Shown: positions 1 to 12,314 of the stretch, one piece after another
Numbering within the stretch: position 1 is the stretch's first letter
How the letters are laid out: each line of letters begins with the position of its first letter
From: Vitis vinifera
Lineage: Eukaryota; Streptophyta; Magnoliopsida; Vitales; Vitaceae
DNA: 64,000 nucleotides
Assembly (NCBI RefSeq): GCF_030704535.1
Contig: NC_081822.1
Location: forward strand, 12,207,001 to 12,271,000
Direction of reading: 5' to 3'
Program-made: the position numbers and the translations under genes
The notes under the pieces: model-generated
The model's input: only the letters and a program-made list of their open reading frames with translations
The model's database searches: none
Told to the model about the DNA's origin: nothing

Positions 1-432
1 CCTTAGTGGCTTTTGATCGATTCTGTGGGCATTTACATGATTTGTTAGAGAAACATCTGGTGGCAATGTTCTGTGCTTATATTTTGCATTAAACCTTACA
101 ATTGTAATTTCCTGCGCATGTCAAAGCTAACCTCTCTGCAATATGTAGTTAAAAAATTTTCTGCTCCATATAGGCATATACTGTTCTTGTTCATGCTTTC
201 CATTGGAGGATTCCAGGTCTTCTGTTGTACATGCTGCTCTGGCGACATTCTTTATAATCTTATGCACTTTATTCACTGTTAGCTATCCAGGAGAATGAAC
301 TACTGACCTTACATGCTTCATTCTGTCCAGTGTGTATGTGTTTGGGCTTGCTGACGTGTAGTTTGGTGTATATTATTGCTCATCATTATATTCTTTCCTT
401 TTTGCTCATGGAACTGTGTTTGTCTGATAAAG

Positions 433-616
433 GTTTATCTTATACTTGACGAATTCATTCTTGCTGGGGAGCTCCAAGAAACAAGCAAAAAGGTGTGCAT
501 TAGTTTTTTACTCATTTGTTGACATTGTAAAGTCGAGGATTGAGCCTGAGACTGATTTTCCCTGTAACTTGCAGGCCATCATAGAGAGGATGGGGGAATT
601 GGAAAAGCAAGAGTGA
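433..616 (+). CDS. AP2S: AP-2 complex subunit sigma, last two exons (partial; gene starts left of window)
   Basis: Two exons, 433-492 and 575-616, give 20 plus 13 residues: VYLILDEFILAGELQETSKK then AIIERMGELEKQE and a TGA stop. This is the C-terminal end of the clathrin adaptor AP-2 small (sigma, AP17) subunit, which helps select cargo and build clathrin coats at the plasma membrane during endocytosis. The block LDEFILAGELQETSKK is nearly invariant in sigma-2 and separates it from sigma-1, whose C-terminal tail is longer. The donor after AAG (GT at 493) and the acceptor AG at 573-574 fit consensus and keep phase 0. The rest of the protein (about 110 residues) must lie upstream, since bases 1-432 look like intron. 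The final residues end KQE where I remember KLE in other plants. Confidence 0.93.
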
Positions 617-2510
617 GAACTTATTCTGTAGCAAGGATCTTTGGTTTTCTTGATTTTATTTTATTTTTCCCTAGTTTTGGATTTTTATCCAATGTTGAAA
701 GACACAGTTTCTCCATTATAAGATCAGAAAAATGAACTTTATTGAGACAGATGGAGTTGTAAGAGGTGTATTCTTAAATTGTAATATGAGAAAATTGAAG
801 GTGATTGCTTCTTTCCTTCTCTACTGTTATACCTCCCCATGAATCCCTTTCCATAACCTGCCACTGTCCACCAGCCACCACCCCTTTCTCCTGTTTGCGA
901 CATAATGGGTAATTGTTATTCAGCAGCAATATCTATAAATGCGGCTGCATGTCTGGAAATATAATTTCGTCTTGCAATAAACTTATCAGCAAGGCCAAAT
1001 CAATCCATTTTCGCACTCCTATAACTAATTTAGTGTAACTTTACTCGCATCCTCTCAGGATTGAATTAAATATACTTGGTCAACATAAGTTCAAAACTTC
1101 ATCAAATACCTTTTTTATTTTTTAAATTAAAGAAAAAAGTAAACAAAATTAAAAAATGAAAAGAGAAAAAAAGCACATTCGATGAAATTGTAAATTAATA
1201 TTGAATTGATTAGAACTGGGACTAATCGATAAAATTAAAAGCCTGCGCCCATTAGGCTTTTAATCTCAATATCATTCTTATTATCCTCAACTCACTTTTC
1301 AACCGCATAGGACTCAGATTTCCAGGGCAGCACATCCCCACTACAAGTTCACCCAACTTTTCCTAACAAATATGCCATCTCTGCAGACTGCTCAGAAGCA
1401 CTCTCCCTTCCTTTAAAAGGAGAAAGCGCAGCGAAGTGGGTGCTCTACAAAAGGACCAAAAGGAATTGCTTTCTTTTTCTGTAGAATCTAAAGGAGAGTC
1501 AAAGCACCTCATGTTAGTAGGTCCTCTGGAAGGCATGTTACCAACAACTAGTGCACCTGTTGCTTAAAGTTTACTCTTCCTTCTCCACTCCTAGGCCCTA
1601 GCCCCTGCAACTTCTTATTCATGATTCGTATCATAAAAATCATTTCTCATGACAGAGAAAGCGAGGTGTACTTTGCGGACCAGTAAAGCTGTAACAAAAT
1701 TTAAATTTTCTCATTGAATTTTAATGATTATGATTGATTTCCAAGCATTAAATGATCATAACTACCAAGCACAGCGCAAGGTACCGTCTAAGTTTTCAAA
1801 CCCACTAGAAGAGAATTATTGAGGAGCCGAATTTCGAATATTGGTTCATGGAATAATGACAAGGAGGGGACACCCATAACCAAATCCTTTGGTGAATTTA
1901 GAATTCAACATCCACTCTTGATATGGGGGCCCGGCCATGGCAGTAAATGGGCCAGCCTAAATGGCCACACATACTTGATGTACTATCATCGGTCCATATA
2001 ACACAAATGTTGTTATGTCACCTTCACGAGGTGAAGATCTTTTGGGACACATCCAAAGTAATGATCTAAGGGCATCCAAAATTCATAATGTTGATATGGA
2101 CATTTCCCCTTAACAGGACCCACTTACTAACAAATACCACAAGTCACTCGTTGTTTGCTTCTCAAGTAATCAATTCATCCAAGTCTTCACTGTAAGCAGT
2201 CACACAACCATGCATGATAAGGCACAGGAAAAATAAAAATTTACTTTCATATTGGCAATACACCTTTTTCTTTTAGTTATGAGCAATAATAAGCTTTAAA
2301 TACGCTCACGAAAAGATGACACTACAAAGGTTCTGGATTACTTGCCTCTGCAGCTGATAGCATTCCATTAATCCTCCTCCTGGTTTCCATATTTTGGCGG
2401 ATCACCACCCCATCACATGCCCACTTCCCTCCCCACTTCATCAGGCGAAGTTGAGCACCAAGTTGAAAGTATGAAAGAAAAAAGGGAAAAGAATGAAATA
2501 ATATCCCAGT
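617..2510. other. Intergenic spacer with 3' UTRs of the flanking convergent genes
   Basis: No open frame with codon bias or splice support is visible. The left part should hold the 3' UTR of the AP-2 sigma gene, with a possible poly(A) signal AATAAA at 976-981. The right part should hold the 3' UTR of the leftward Gln-rich protein gene that stops at 2511. Short AT-rich and CT-rich stretches are the only structure seen. Confidence 0.5.
976..981 (+). terminator. Candidate poly(A) signal of the AP-2 sigma gene
   Basis: A perfect AATAAA hexamer lies about 360 bases after the sigma stop codon, a plausible 3' UTR length for a plant gene. Plant poly(A) signals are loose, so this is only a candidate. 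Confidence 0.3.
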
Positions 2511-5500
2511 TTAAAGATGCTCGTTGCAGAGTAACTGCAATGGCAGGGCACTGTCGGAACGGAACCCACCACCATTCTCATCTAAGCCTGAAGGGAGATG
2601 GTTGTGCTGCCTTTTGGCCCTGGCAGGTGACAGGGATGAAGTGATGGCAATGAGTTGCTGCTGCTGTTGCTGTGAGATTGGCGCATATTTGGGGCCTAGT
2701 ACTTCTAGTGATGAACTGGGAGGGAGAATGGCTTGAGCATATTGGATTGGAGGGGTTGGGTCATGTCTTCCATTTTGCCAATTTGGAATATGGGATGCAG
2801 AAATACCCGCCGGTCTGTATTGAGTTGCCAGCTGAGCCCACATCCTTTGTTGCTGTTGATGTTGCTGCTGCTGCTGCTGTTGTTGCTGCTGTTGTTTTGA
2901 GCCTGAAAGGGCCATATGAGGGGATCCACATAAATTGTTGCTGAGATATGGAGATAGCTGCAGCTGGACCTATAATCAACCATTATACTGTCAAGATGAG
3001 ATGCTAGACAATTAGCAACTATAAGAAAAAAATGGTACTTGTGTACCCATTTCCAATCTGGGATTCCAGTGGCTTAGCCCAAGGGATTCATACCATTATC
3101 GATTATCAAATCTTTTCTCTGGACACCCCAGGTCAGTTGCAAAGCCATTGCTTTTAAACTACTTCTCTGGACAATCCAAACATACTGATGAAACTGAGAT
3201 AAAAAGAAAGCAAAAAACCTGCTGAGCTACTGCTGCTGCGGCTGCTGAAAGCTGATCTGGGTAAGGAGAAGCAGAATAGCGAGTTTGATGCAGAGAAAAG
3301 GGGATAAGTGTGTGATGTTGTGGAAGTGGATGTAGGTAAGGAACATGGAGTTGAGATGAGGGTTCCGGATCATTTACTGCTCTGTTAGAGCTATTATTAG
3401 CTTCAACCCCACCACCTCCAGCCGACAAAGACAAGAAATCGTAACTCTGCCAAGAACCAGAGAATCATCAGAACTATAGGAAGGAGGAAACTTCAAGAGG
3501 TATCAATATCAAACTTACCTGCTTTTGAGAAGTGTAGGTCCCAGAAGCAGGAGCCTGCTGCTGATCTTGATGGAGCCCCTGCTGCAGAAGAATATCTTTT
3601 CTAGCTTCGGTTGAATTGTTCTCCACAGCTGAACCACCTATGCTGTTAGCAGAAACAACTCCATTCAATCCATTTCTCAGGCCACTGGGATTGTTGCCTG
3701 CCAGAGAACCTACTTGCTTTGATCCTTCATCTGTTCTCAATTGGTTTGGCTGCATTGACAACCTTTCCTTTCTCTCTGAATTTTGTAAATCCTGAATAAG
3801 ACGACTTATGCGAACATGAGCTGCACATCTTTTCCATGGTTGCTTTTTATGCACCATAACTCTAGAAACCTGTATACTCAATAACACAACATAAACTCAA
3901 ATCAAATGCTCAAAAAAATTATATATAAAAACTTCTGCAAAGGAATGAATACCCATATTGCTGTAAGCATCAGCTAGATTTGCTGGTGGTAGTTACCTTT
4001 TCGGTTGAGACACCATTTCCAAATGAACTAGGTCCTGTAGTGCCAGTAGCATTATCCAGCCAAGCTTGAGTTTTAGCTGAAGAACTGAAACAGCAATATG
4101 ATCTAAGGATGAGAGAGAGAGAGAGAGAGGGGGGGAGAGAGAGAGAGAGAAGCAAATTACTGTAAGGGCAGGCCATGAATTGCAGTCCCAATCGACCCTG
4201 TTGATGACAAGCCCGGCCACAATACCAGATCTTCCAACCAAAAATCAAAGATTAAGGCACAATGAGAACATTAATATGCAGAATTACACACACGAGCTAT
4301 GTTCTGCATTCTAAGCAATCACCAAAAAACTATGAAATGGGATACGTTCAAGGAAAGATGCATACCATTTTTCCTGCTGTCTTTGATGGTATGTTGTTGC
4401 TCCTGTTTATTTCCGAACGTTAAAGGCCTAAAGATATTTCAAACTATGCTTATTCCTGACAACTAATGTGACATAGGCTGGAAAATGAAACTTACAATCT
4501 CTGGTTTGGTCTCAGGAATAGGGGCCTCCTGTTGTTTTAACTTCATTAGTCTGCCCGAACATAAGAAAGCACAAGGAATTAAAAAAATAAAAAGAATAGA
4601 AAAGATAAGAAAAGGAATAGGAGCAGCAGAGTCAGTAGAAAACTATACACACCCAGTATCCAGGCTTTGTTCGTATGGAACATCAAACTTGACAGATCTG
4701 AGTACCAACTTTTCATCAGCGACTTCACCCTTGGACAAGGAAGGTATTGTTCGTATATTCACTTGAGGAACAGATCCATCTGATCCTGTATGTTCTTGCT
4801 CGCCAGTGGGAATGTTACCCTGTTCTTGAACAGTGGGTTCTTTCAAAGATTTGACTTTTTCCACAGTTTCTCCCAGTGAATTAGACAAAGGATTGGCAGC
4901 CTCACCAGCTCCAGTTAGGCATTTAGAGTCCTCTTCTGAAACTGCAGAATCAGATAAAGTATCAAAGCTTAACAAACCAGAGCCCAAAACCCCCCAAAAA
5001 AAAAAAGTAAATAAATAAAATAAAGACAAAAGAAAAGCAATCAATAGTAAATCAAGAAGAGACCTAATGCGGGTGCAGGGCTCTCCCCCTCCTCTGGCAA
5101 AGTTAAAGGCTTTGATTCTGATGATTCGCCAACCAATTCACCCTTATTGTCCGTCTTATCATTGTCCGGGAACATTCCTGCCAATGCGTACAGGGACTCC
5201 ACTGCTTCTTCCTCCTCTTTGGTAATTGGTCCTGAAATGGGTTGCTTCTGAGACCAGTCTGAGCCACCATGCTTCTACAGTAGCAAATCCATTAGTCTAA
5301 GCACAAGAGCCCCATCAAGTAAGAAGGAAAAAAGAAATGAAAATTTGGGTAAGTGGCTAACCAAGTTCAGTTTAGATTTCTTTACACCACCCTTTGGAGG
5401 GGTGTCAACTCCATTAATTCCATTGTTCAGCTTCTTTGGCTCCGGCAAAGGCGGAGAAACAGATTCACGGCTGCGCTTCTTCATGGCTGTAAATGCAAAA

Positions 5501-6671
5501 ACAAAATTCCCCAAAACATTAGTTTCAAAAAATTACAATCACCCCCCAACCATGCTTTTCTTCCTTTACTTCAGAGAGCCTTTCTGAGTCATAAAAAGCT
5601 AAAGTATCTCCCTTGGAAAAGTAAACTTCAAAACAGAAAGAGGCAAAATTTCGATCTCAATAAATATGCTTATATTAAAAGAATCAATACACCATGAAAC
5701 CAAACAATCCGTATATTTAATTGAAGGAGAACATACAGAATCTACCCTCCCTCAAAAAGTAGAAGGCCTCACATTCTCATTTAAAAATACCACAAAATAT
5801 GACAAAATGAGGAAACTTCCTTCAACAGCTACCAAATATATCTAAATTAAAATTCCACAGTTCCAAAGTAATTTATTAGAAAAACTGAGACTGTAAATTT
5901 GAGTGTGATGTAAGCCAAAATTTTCTATTTTTGATCCTACAACAACACCCACCTGACCGAAGCTTCCGGGGAACAGAGGAATGATCCACGCCATTGCAGT
6001 CATCAAAAAACTGTAGATATTTTAAAATTAATAATAACTCCAAAAAAAATTATTTAAAAAGAAAAGGAAAAAAAAGAAAGAAAGAACCACCCTGATATAT
6101 AATAACCTACCTTTTTGGGAAGCTTGAATCTCTTGCTACTGCCAGGACTAGGAGCTTGGGATCGAAGCTGCTGCTCTTCTTCTTCTTCAGACCCATAAGT
6201 CCCAGAACAACCCATTTCCACGTCTTCGTTAACGGAATTGGCTCTACCAACAACACTCAATTTTTTCACCCTTTCTTTCTTTGGTTTCTCCGGGAAAACA
6301 GCGTCCCCACCACGACCCTCACAGCCATCCAAGCCTACAAATCATTTCAGATGCCGATGAAAATGAAAAACTTTCAGAAAAAAGAAAAAGGAAAACGCAG
6401 ATATAAAGAAGCACCCAAGAAAAGGAGATAACGAGGAAGAGACTTTATCCGCGAACTCTTCATCACAAAGCAAATGAGAATATACAGAAAACGACAACAA
6501 TGGGTAGTGTTTTGTATGTTTGTCGCGAGCGTCAATGGACCAGAAATGAGGGAGGGTTCAGTAATTTGTCATCTGCTTACCAGAGAGGAGCTTGTGTACC
6601 GATTGCTTAATCTGTCGCTTGGCAGGCGAGAACCGACTCTGTGCACGCCTCACGTCTCGACCTTTGTCCAT
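2511..6671 (-). CDS. Gln-rich, probably nuclear protein of unknown function (767 aa, 13 exons)
   Basis: Coding exons on the minus strand: 6671-6581, 6334-6111, 6010-5953, 5486-5362, 5274-5064, 4941-4653, 4550-4496, 4402-4366, 4230-4161, 4102-3997, 3869-3519, 3446-3219 and 2969-2511. All junctions are GT-AG and the phases close to 2304 nt. The protein starts MDKGRDVRRAQSRF. It has a basic N-terminus, an acidic run GSEEEEEQQ near residue 85, several Lys/Arg clusters that could be nuclear signals (for example MKKRSRES near 125), and an acidic block around KEEEEAVESLYALAGMFPD. A well-ordered basic block KKQPWKRCAAHVRISRLIQ sits near residues 430-448. A long low-complexity tail has a Gln run at about 641-657 (one His inside). 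I recognise it as a conserved plant protein type but know no function. A transcription or chromatin role is only a guess from composition. The start is the only ATG that joins to exon 2 in frame. Confidence 0.82.
2846..2893 (-). repeat. CAG/CAA trinucleotide run encoding polyglutamine
   Basis: In the last exon of the 767-residue protein a mixed CAG/CAA run encodes about 11 Gln, one His and 4 more Gln. On the plus strand it reads as CTG/TTG repeats. A second short run of five Gln lies near 2660-2674. The mixed codons should make the tract more stable than a pure CAG array. Confidence 0.85.
4108..4151 (-). repeat. CT/GA microsatellite acting as polypyrimidine tract before exon 10
   Basis: On the gene strand an almost unbroken CT repeat, with a short C-run in its middle, ends directly at the acceptor of exon 10 (CATCCTTAG, exon begins at 4102). 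The intron is only 58 bases (4103-4160), so the repeat makes up most of it and must serve as its polypyrimidine tract. Confidence 0.75.
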
Positions 6672-9570
6672 TTCTGAGATAATAATAACAACGCTAACAT
6701 CGAATTGAAAACGGCTTCGATGGCTCACAATCCACCAAATAAACGTATCAGCTAGCGATCCCCAGATCTTTCATCTCTCTTTCTCGCCCCCCTCACAATC
6801 TGGCTTTCTTCAATATTCCGGGAAAAAAAAGGACATAAAATTTAGAGCTCAGAAAAATTTCTTTGCTGTAATGTAATCAAGAAAAAGAACAGGGGAAATG
6901 TGAAGAACTGAATAATGAGAAAGTCGTAGCGAGTTGAGAGGCGGGAGTGTCGTATGAAGTATGGTTTGGTTTTTACGGAAAAGTTCGCCGGTTTGGTTTT
7001 TCCAAAGATGAAAAGAAAAATCAATCTAGTTTCCAAATATCTCCTCTCTCCCTGAGTGCGTGAGTCGAAAGTAGAGTTGTAAAGGATCTCGCCGGAGGGA
7101 GAAAAACAGAGAGCAGAGACAAAAAGATATCAAAGAGACTTAAAGAAAGAATAAAAGTGAATTCGTTTCTCGTGTTCAGAGAATCGGGTTCTTCACGAAA
7201 TAAAGCAGATAAAGAGAGAGTAGTAAAGAGAGATAGAAAATGGGACGGAAAAAACTCACAAGAAAAATAAAGAAAAGGAAAAGAAAAGCTCTGAAACACC
7301 CGTGAAAAATTCTAGAGAAATACAACCGATCTCACCCATATAATATAAGAATAAAATAAACCCATTAATCTCCGAATCTCACTCAACAAAACCCATATCG
7401 CTGAATCCAAAAATTCCCACTCTCTTTTATCGATTAAATACCACATCCCATCAAAGTTTATACGCTAACAGTAACAGAGAAGCAAGATATACTCGGTTTT
7501 TCCCATTCTTCAGATCTTCACCAACCCACTGATTAGAAATAACAAACAGAAACCCAAAAACGCTTTCAAGAAATGGAAACGGATGAAAAACATCACTTGC
7601 TATGGAATCTAAACGGCCATTTAATACGAAGAGAGTTGAGAGTTGAGATTAGTAGCCTCAACAATGAAACAACCTCTAACAATTCACAATCACCATGAGA
7701 GATTCAACACCAGAAAGCTCTGCACAGCTCATTCTCCCTCCCTCTCAAAGCTATCTGAAACTCTCCAAATTCCAAAGAAAAGACGGGACGGAAAAACCGA
7801 AGCTTTACTCGCTCTGGAAACTCGCGTTTAAATGAATGCATCACAAAAACGGCCAATCTCTCTCTCATCGCATTTATACAGAGCGCTGTTCTCACGTCAT
7901 TCCACGATCGACGGTGCACAGTCACTACCCACTCACAGCCGTTGGATTCTCACCGAATAATCCGACAATCAACATCCACGTGTCAGCCACATCAGACAAA
8001 GCCACTGCCTTCTGTTGCAAGACTTGCCACCGTGTAACCTTTCCACGTCGCAATACATGCGCCACCTCAACATGGACGGTCCGGATTCCTTCTTCAAAAC
8101 CTCGGCGTCTTTCGACCCTCGGATTTGTTTCCTCTTGCGATCGTACCTTCTTTTTTCTGCGATGGAGACGGTTAGAATACTGAAAACCCACTGCTTTTAC
8201 CTCAGAGTAACCGAAACCTAATTCCTTCATCCAACGGCTGTTATTACACTCCCAGTCGATGCCCTCCACGTGTACGTCTATATGCACGAAAAATTAGCCT
8301 GCTTTAGCCCTTCCCACCCATTTTTTGCTTAAACTTATTTCTCTTTTTATGATTTTCGCTCCCGATGAACAAATTACAAGGAAATGTTCACACGCGTTTG
8401 ATTGCTGCGAGGTGCACATGCCCAATGGCATGTGATTTGAGTGAACTGAGACTTCCTCACGTGAACGGCACGCGCACGTTAGATGCGTGAGGCTACTAGA
8501 CCACTGGAGAGACTGTCTGCGTCTTGCGAACACGGAAATCCGCGACGCGAACTCTAGAAAAAAGTTGCCAGTCACGAGGTGGATGAAAGGACTCGGCGAT
8601 TAATTGCGGGGAGGATGTGGGGGAAAAACCACGCCGATTATTTGATTGGGATGTGATGATTTGATTCTCTGCATCACGGCGTGGCAGAGGTCATGTAAGC
8701 TGCGTGACTCCTCGTTCCTTTCAGGTAGATCAAGCAGAAGTTGCGAAAATAGCCTTCCTTCTACCGTATATGACGAATTTGTCCTCCAAATATCAAGTGT
8801 CGACAAAAAATAAAGGGGGCGATGTAAGAACCAAGAACTAGGAAGAGGGAGGTCGGATGCCTAGCTTATTAAATAAAATCGTTCCCGCCTTCCCAAAAAT
8901 CTCTCTGCCTTGTAACTTAATTCTTACTTGTCCTTCTCATGCTTATCCTCCCCATTATATGCTCATTCTCACATTCATTATGTCCATGTCCCTACGAGGT
9001 TTTATTGCACTTCCTTCCATTCATTTCCTCGTCTCTAACAAATTTATATTTTTCAACTAGTTTAATTTTTCTCATTTTTTAAATCTAAGAGAATACAAGT
9101 AATTTCTCATTAAGAAATCTTAGATTAATGCTAGAAAGGGGAACACTGACATCATGTGGTGGTTGAAACTTGAGCCCATAAAAATTGATAATTTTGTAGG
9201 AGTCCTTCTAAACCCGAAATGTGCACTTCTTTAATGGGTGAGGTTGGTGCCATTACCACCAATTCTCTATTTAGAATATCATAGATCAATTTGTCTTCAT
9301 CTATTAAATCGTATTAAAGAATCGTTACCCAATTTTTTCTTCTTTCCTAACTTTTCTAAGATTTGTTTAGCATTATGAACCTTTCTTTTCCATAGGTACG
9401 TGCATCCCATTTTAAGCCTTTGGCCCACAACCTAAGCCCAATGCTTGGTTTTTGAACACTGTTTGATTGGTTTGTATATATAGAAATTAAATCTAATTAA
9501 TCTCACATATAGAAAACTAGTTCCATACTCAAATTAATACTTGGAATCTAGTTTTTGGAAAGCAAACGTA
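6672..9570. other. Upstream region of the Gln-rich gene; no gene supported
   Basis: This stretch should contain the 5' UTR and promoter of the leftward gene that starts at 6671. Between about 7.8 and 8.8 kb it is less AT-rich and holds several ACGT-core elements: CCACGTGTCAG near 7977, CCACGTGTACG near 8267 and TCACGTGAACG near 8457. These are the kind of site bound by bZIP or bHLH factors. Open frames exist on both strands here, but none has splice support or family resemblance. From 8.8 kb rightward it is AT-rich spacer. Confidence 0.45.
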
Positions 9571-9574
9571 ACCT

Positions 9575-10846
9575 CATGATTAAATTATGGTTTGCAATGG
9601 CCTATCCTTGTTGATGCCAATTTCCCAAATGGATTCAATTTCTAAATTCATAAAAGTTCTTGTGCATCAAATTTTCATATATTAATTTGCAGTTCTAGTA
9701 TGGTGTTTCAATCCACAACTTAGGGTAGCAAAGCTTCTTGGCCGACGACCCGTATAACGTGGTCCAGGGGCCATTACTTAAAAACCGTTAAGACTCCTTG
9801 ATATAGATCTTGTTCGCAATTTATTTACCTTTTGTAGTCAAAGCAAGCAACAATTAAGTACCACGACCAAGAGACGATGCCCCGTTTCCCAAACTCTTCA
9901 CCTCAACCCGAGCCTTCTTCCCCAAATCCAGCCTGGAAACAAAGGCTGCTACTCCTCCGATTGCAATGTACTGCCTAATCAACGAAATCTGCCCCTTTGA
10001 CTCTGTCATGTGAGTTGTGTTGGCAACCTTGGATGCCCCATGATCGAATTTTGGCAGTTAGGAGACGCTCCACCGCCGTTAGGAACGTTGAAATTTGTTA
10101 CTCTCCCCTTTCTTTCCACAAAATTGAAGTGTTATTTACTAAAACTTAATACTTTAACAACTAAAATTAACTTTAACTTAAATTATTTTTAAGTTACTAA
10201 CTTAAAACTTATTTATTTATTTCTTATTTTAAATTATTCAATTAATGATATCCTTATTAGTTATAATTAATGTTTATTATTAAAAAAATTAATTAATATT
10301 TATTTCCATAAAAATGAGCCATGAACATGATTATTAAATATATTCTCGTTATATTACATGTATATAAATAAAACAAAAGAAATTGAGATTAGGAATAAAT
10401 TATTTATTTTAAGTTAATACTTAAAATTATTTTAAATTTTAAATAATAATATTAAATTATTTTATTAAATATATATTTTTATTTAATAACTTAAATTAAA
10501 TTATTAAATGATTTAGGATTGATTTACCAAATACCCTCATCATTCTCTATCATTGACTTGACTAGGCATGTTCACACAATGAAGCTATAACCATACAAAG
10601 AGTTGGCGAAGACCAGGTGCAATCCGAGGAAGACGGGGCGGAGGATATGGAGAACGCCTCTACTGTATACTCCATGCTTAAGTGTAGCGGAGGAAATGAA
10701 ATTGTCTTGCCTCTAAAGGGGTTACACATCCGCAAGATCGTTGTGGAGGCTTGGATAAACTTTAGCAACAGCCAACCAATTTTGGTACCAAAATAACACC
10801 GTCTCATCAGGATGAAAGCATGAAACCATGTAGTTATCAACCACAT
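9575..10846 (-). pseudogene. F-box/DUF295 (KIB-like) pseudogene, truncated copy 2 split by an AT-rich insertion
   Basis: On the minus strand 10846-10562 encodes ...FGTKIGWLL, ILRMCNPF and YTVEAFSISSAPSSSDCT, parallel to the better copy at 10942-12033. The C-terminal half of the same domain reappears at about 10120-9780, where VESEGEILLIRQY-like and SRLAFGKKTWVEV-like residues can be followed with several changes. Between the halves lies about 420 bp of AT-rich DNA that interrupts the alignment (see the MITE entry), with about 55 bp of the parent sequence missing. The 5' part with the F-box is absent. About 150 bp near 9632-9780 also lacks a match in the other copy. Shared flanking words such as GCAATGGCCT and TAAGACTCCTTG show the two copies arose by tandem duplication. 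It cannot make a full protein. Confidence 0.72.
10130..10548. mobile_element. Probable MITE inserted in the DUF295 pseudogene
   Basis: About 420 bp, very AT-rich, begins with AGTGTTATTTACTAAAACTT and ends so that its reverse complement starts GAGGGTATTTGGTAAATCAA. These look like imperfect terminal inverted repeats with further inverted similarity inside (TTAAGTTACTAACTTAAAA-like words on both sides). It sits exactly where the alignment between the two F-box copies is interrupted. No coding capacity is seen. A clear target-site duplication was not found, so the superfamily is not assigned. Confidence 0.5.
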
Positions 10847-10941
10847 TTCAAATAGAAAAATAGGTAAAAAAATATTCTAGATTTTTAAACATAATTTTAT
10901 TATAACCTCGTGATTAAATTATATTTTCATTATTTAAATTG

Positions 10942-12033
10942 TTAAATTATATAAATAGAAAAAGGAGAGGGGGACTTTTGCAATGGCCTTTCCTTGTGGA
11001 TGTCAATTTCCAAAACTGTTAAGACTCCTTGAAAATTTGTGGTGAAGATCTTGTCCGTAATTTCTTCATCTTTTGCAGTCAAAGAAAGCGACAGTGAAGT
11101 ACCACGACCAAGAAACAACGCTCGATTTCCCAAACTCTTGACTTCAACCCAAGTCTTCTTCCCAAAAGCCAGCCTGGAAACAAAGGCGGCTACTTCTCCG
11201 ATTTCATTGTACTGCCTAATCAACAAAATCTCTCCCTCGGACTCCACCATGTGAGTTGTGCTGGCAACGTCCCTGGATGGCCCATGATCAAATTTTAGTA
11301 TGTTAATAAGGACGTTCCATTGTCGTTGAGCAACGTTGAAATTCGCGAGTCTTCCCTCTCTTTCCACAAAATAGAAGGCTCCTTTAAGGTAAGCAACGTC
11401 CATTCCTGCGTCGAAATTGCCAGAAAATTCACACTTACTCCATTCTTTATCACTAACACGACATGTTCCCACAACAAAACCACGGTATGAAGAGTTGGCG
11501 AAGACCATGCAGGTGCAATCTGAGGAAGAAGGGGCGGAGGATATGGAGAACGCCTCCACCGTATACTTCATGCTCAAGCGTAGTAGAGGAAGTGAAATTG
11601 TCTCGCCCGTAAAGGGGTTATACATGCATCCGCAAGATTGTCGTGGAAGCTTGGGTAAACGTTAGCAATAACCAACCAAATTTAGTACCATAAAACGTAG
11701 TCTGATGGGGATCAAAGCATGGAACTATGTATTCATCAAACATGCCTTGGCTTTCTTGTAGTAAGGATCGTATAACGTAGTTGTGTGACTTGTGTCTACG
11801 TCCACTATTCCCAGCCATGGAAGTTGGCGGGTGAAGGCAACTCTATCAAGAGAATACCAATCCTTGCATACTCCGCGTTAACGTAACTGATCCATGAAAC
11901 TACGTTTTCTAACGATCAAAGTCAGCATGTCTTGTGGAAGATCCGACCAAGGCCTCTGCAACTTCTTTATCCGCTTGATCGCTTTATCTTCGTCTCTTTT
12001 TACTGTCATCGCTTTCTTCTTTGGACGCGCCAT
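10942..12033 (-). pseudogene. F-box protein with DUF295 domain (KIB-like), decayed copy 1
   Basis: On the minus strand an ATG at 12033 starts MARPKKKAMTVKR. It is followed by an F-box-like segment (LQRPWSDLPQDMLTLIV ... RGVCKDW) and then the DUF295 beta-propeller-like domain, with CMYNPFTGETISLP, DKEWSKCEF, GAFYFVEREGRLANF, GEILLIRQYNEIGEV and WVEVKSLGNRALFLGRGTS in order. Intact relatives are substrate adaptors of SCF ubiquitin ligases. Here an in-frame TAA interrupts the F-box (after MDQLR), and the middle segment DEYIVPCFDPHQTTFYGTK is in another frame from both sides, so at least two frameshifts are also present. The longest clean part is 10942-11625 (227 codons). A start inside that part could in principle give a DUF295-only protein, but it would lack the F-box. 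Confidence 0.8.
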
Positions 12034-12314
12034 CAAGAAGAACGAAGGATTCAAATTTTACAAGAGGATGAGCTTCTCTCTCTTCTGCTTTAATACGAAA
12101 AAGGATTTGAAATTAATAAGAAAAAAGATTACTAAGTATGTTATAATAAAATAAGGATTTTCAGATTTTTAAATTTTACAATAAATTGATTTGGGTTGTT
12201 GGTTAAATATAATTAGTAACATTTTCAAGTTTGATATGCCAAAAATTCTTTATTCATTTATTTTAAATTTACTATTTATTGTCCTCAAGCTTTTTGAATC
12301 ATGTAAGAACCCGT

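Noticed and set aside
7925-8287. 120-codon open frame on the minus strand with a counter-frame on the plus strand
   Set aside because: Both strands are open here because the region is less AT-rich. No family resemblance, no splice partners, and the region fits a promoter with ACGT elements.
8294-8806. Two neighbouring minus-strand frames of 93 and 68 codons
   Set aside because: No recognised motif, no joinable splice sites, and overlap with ordinary upstream sequence.
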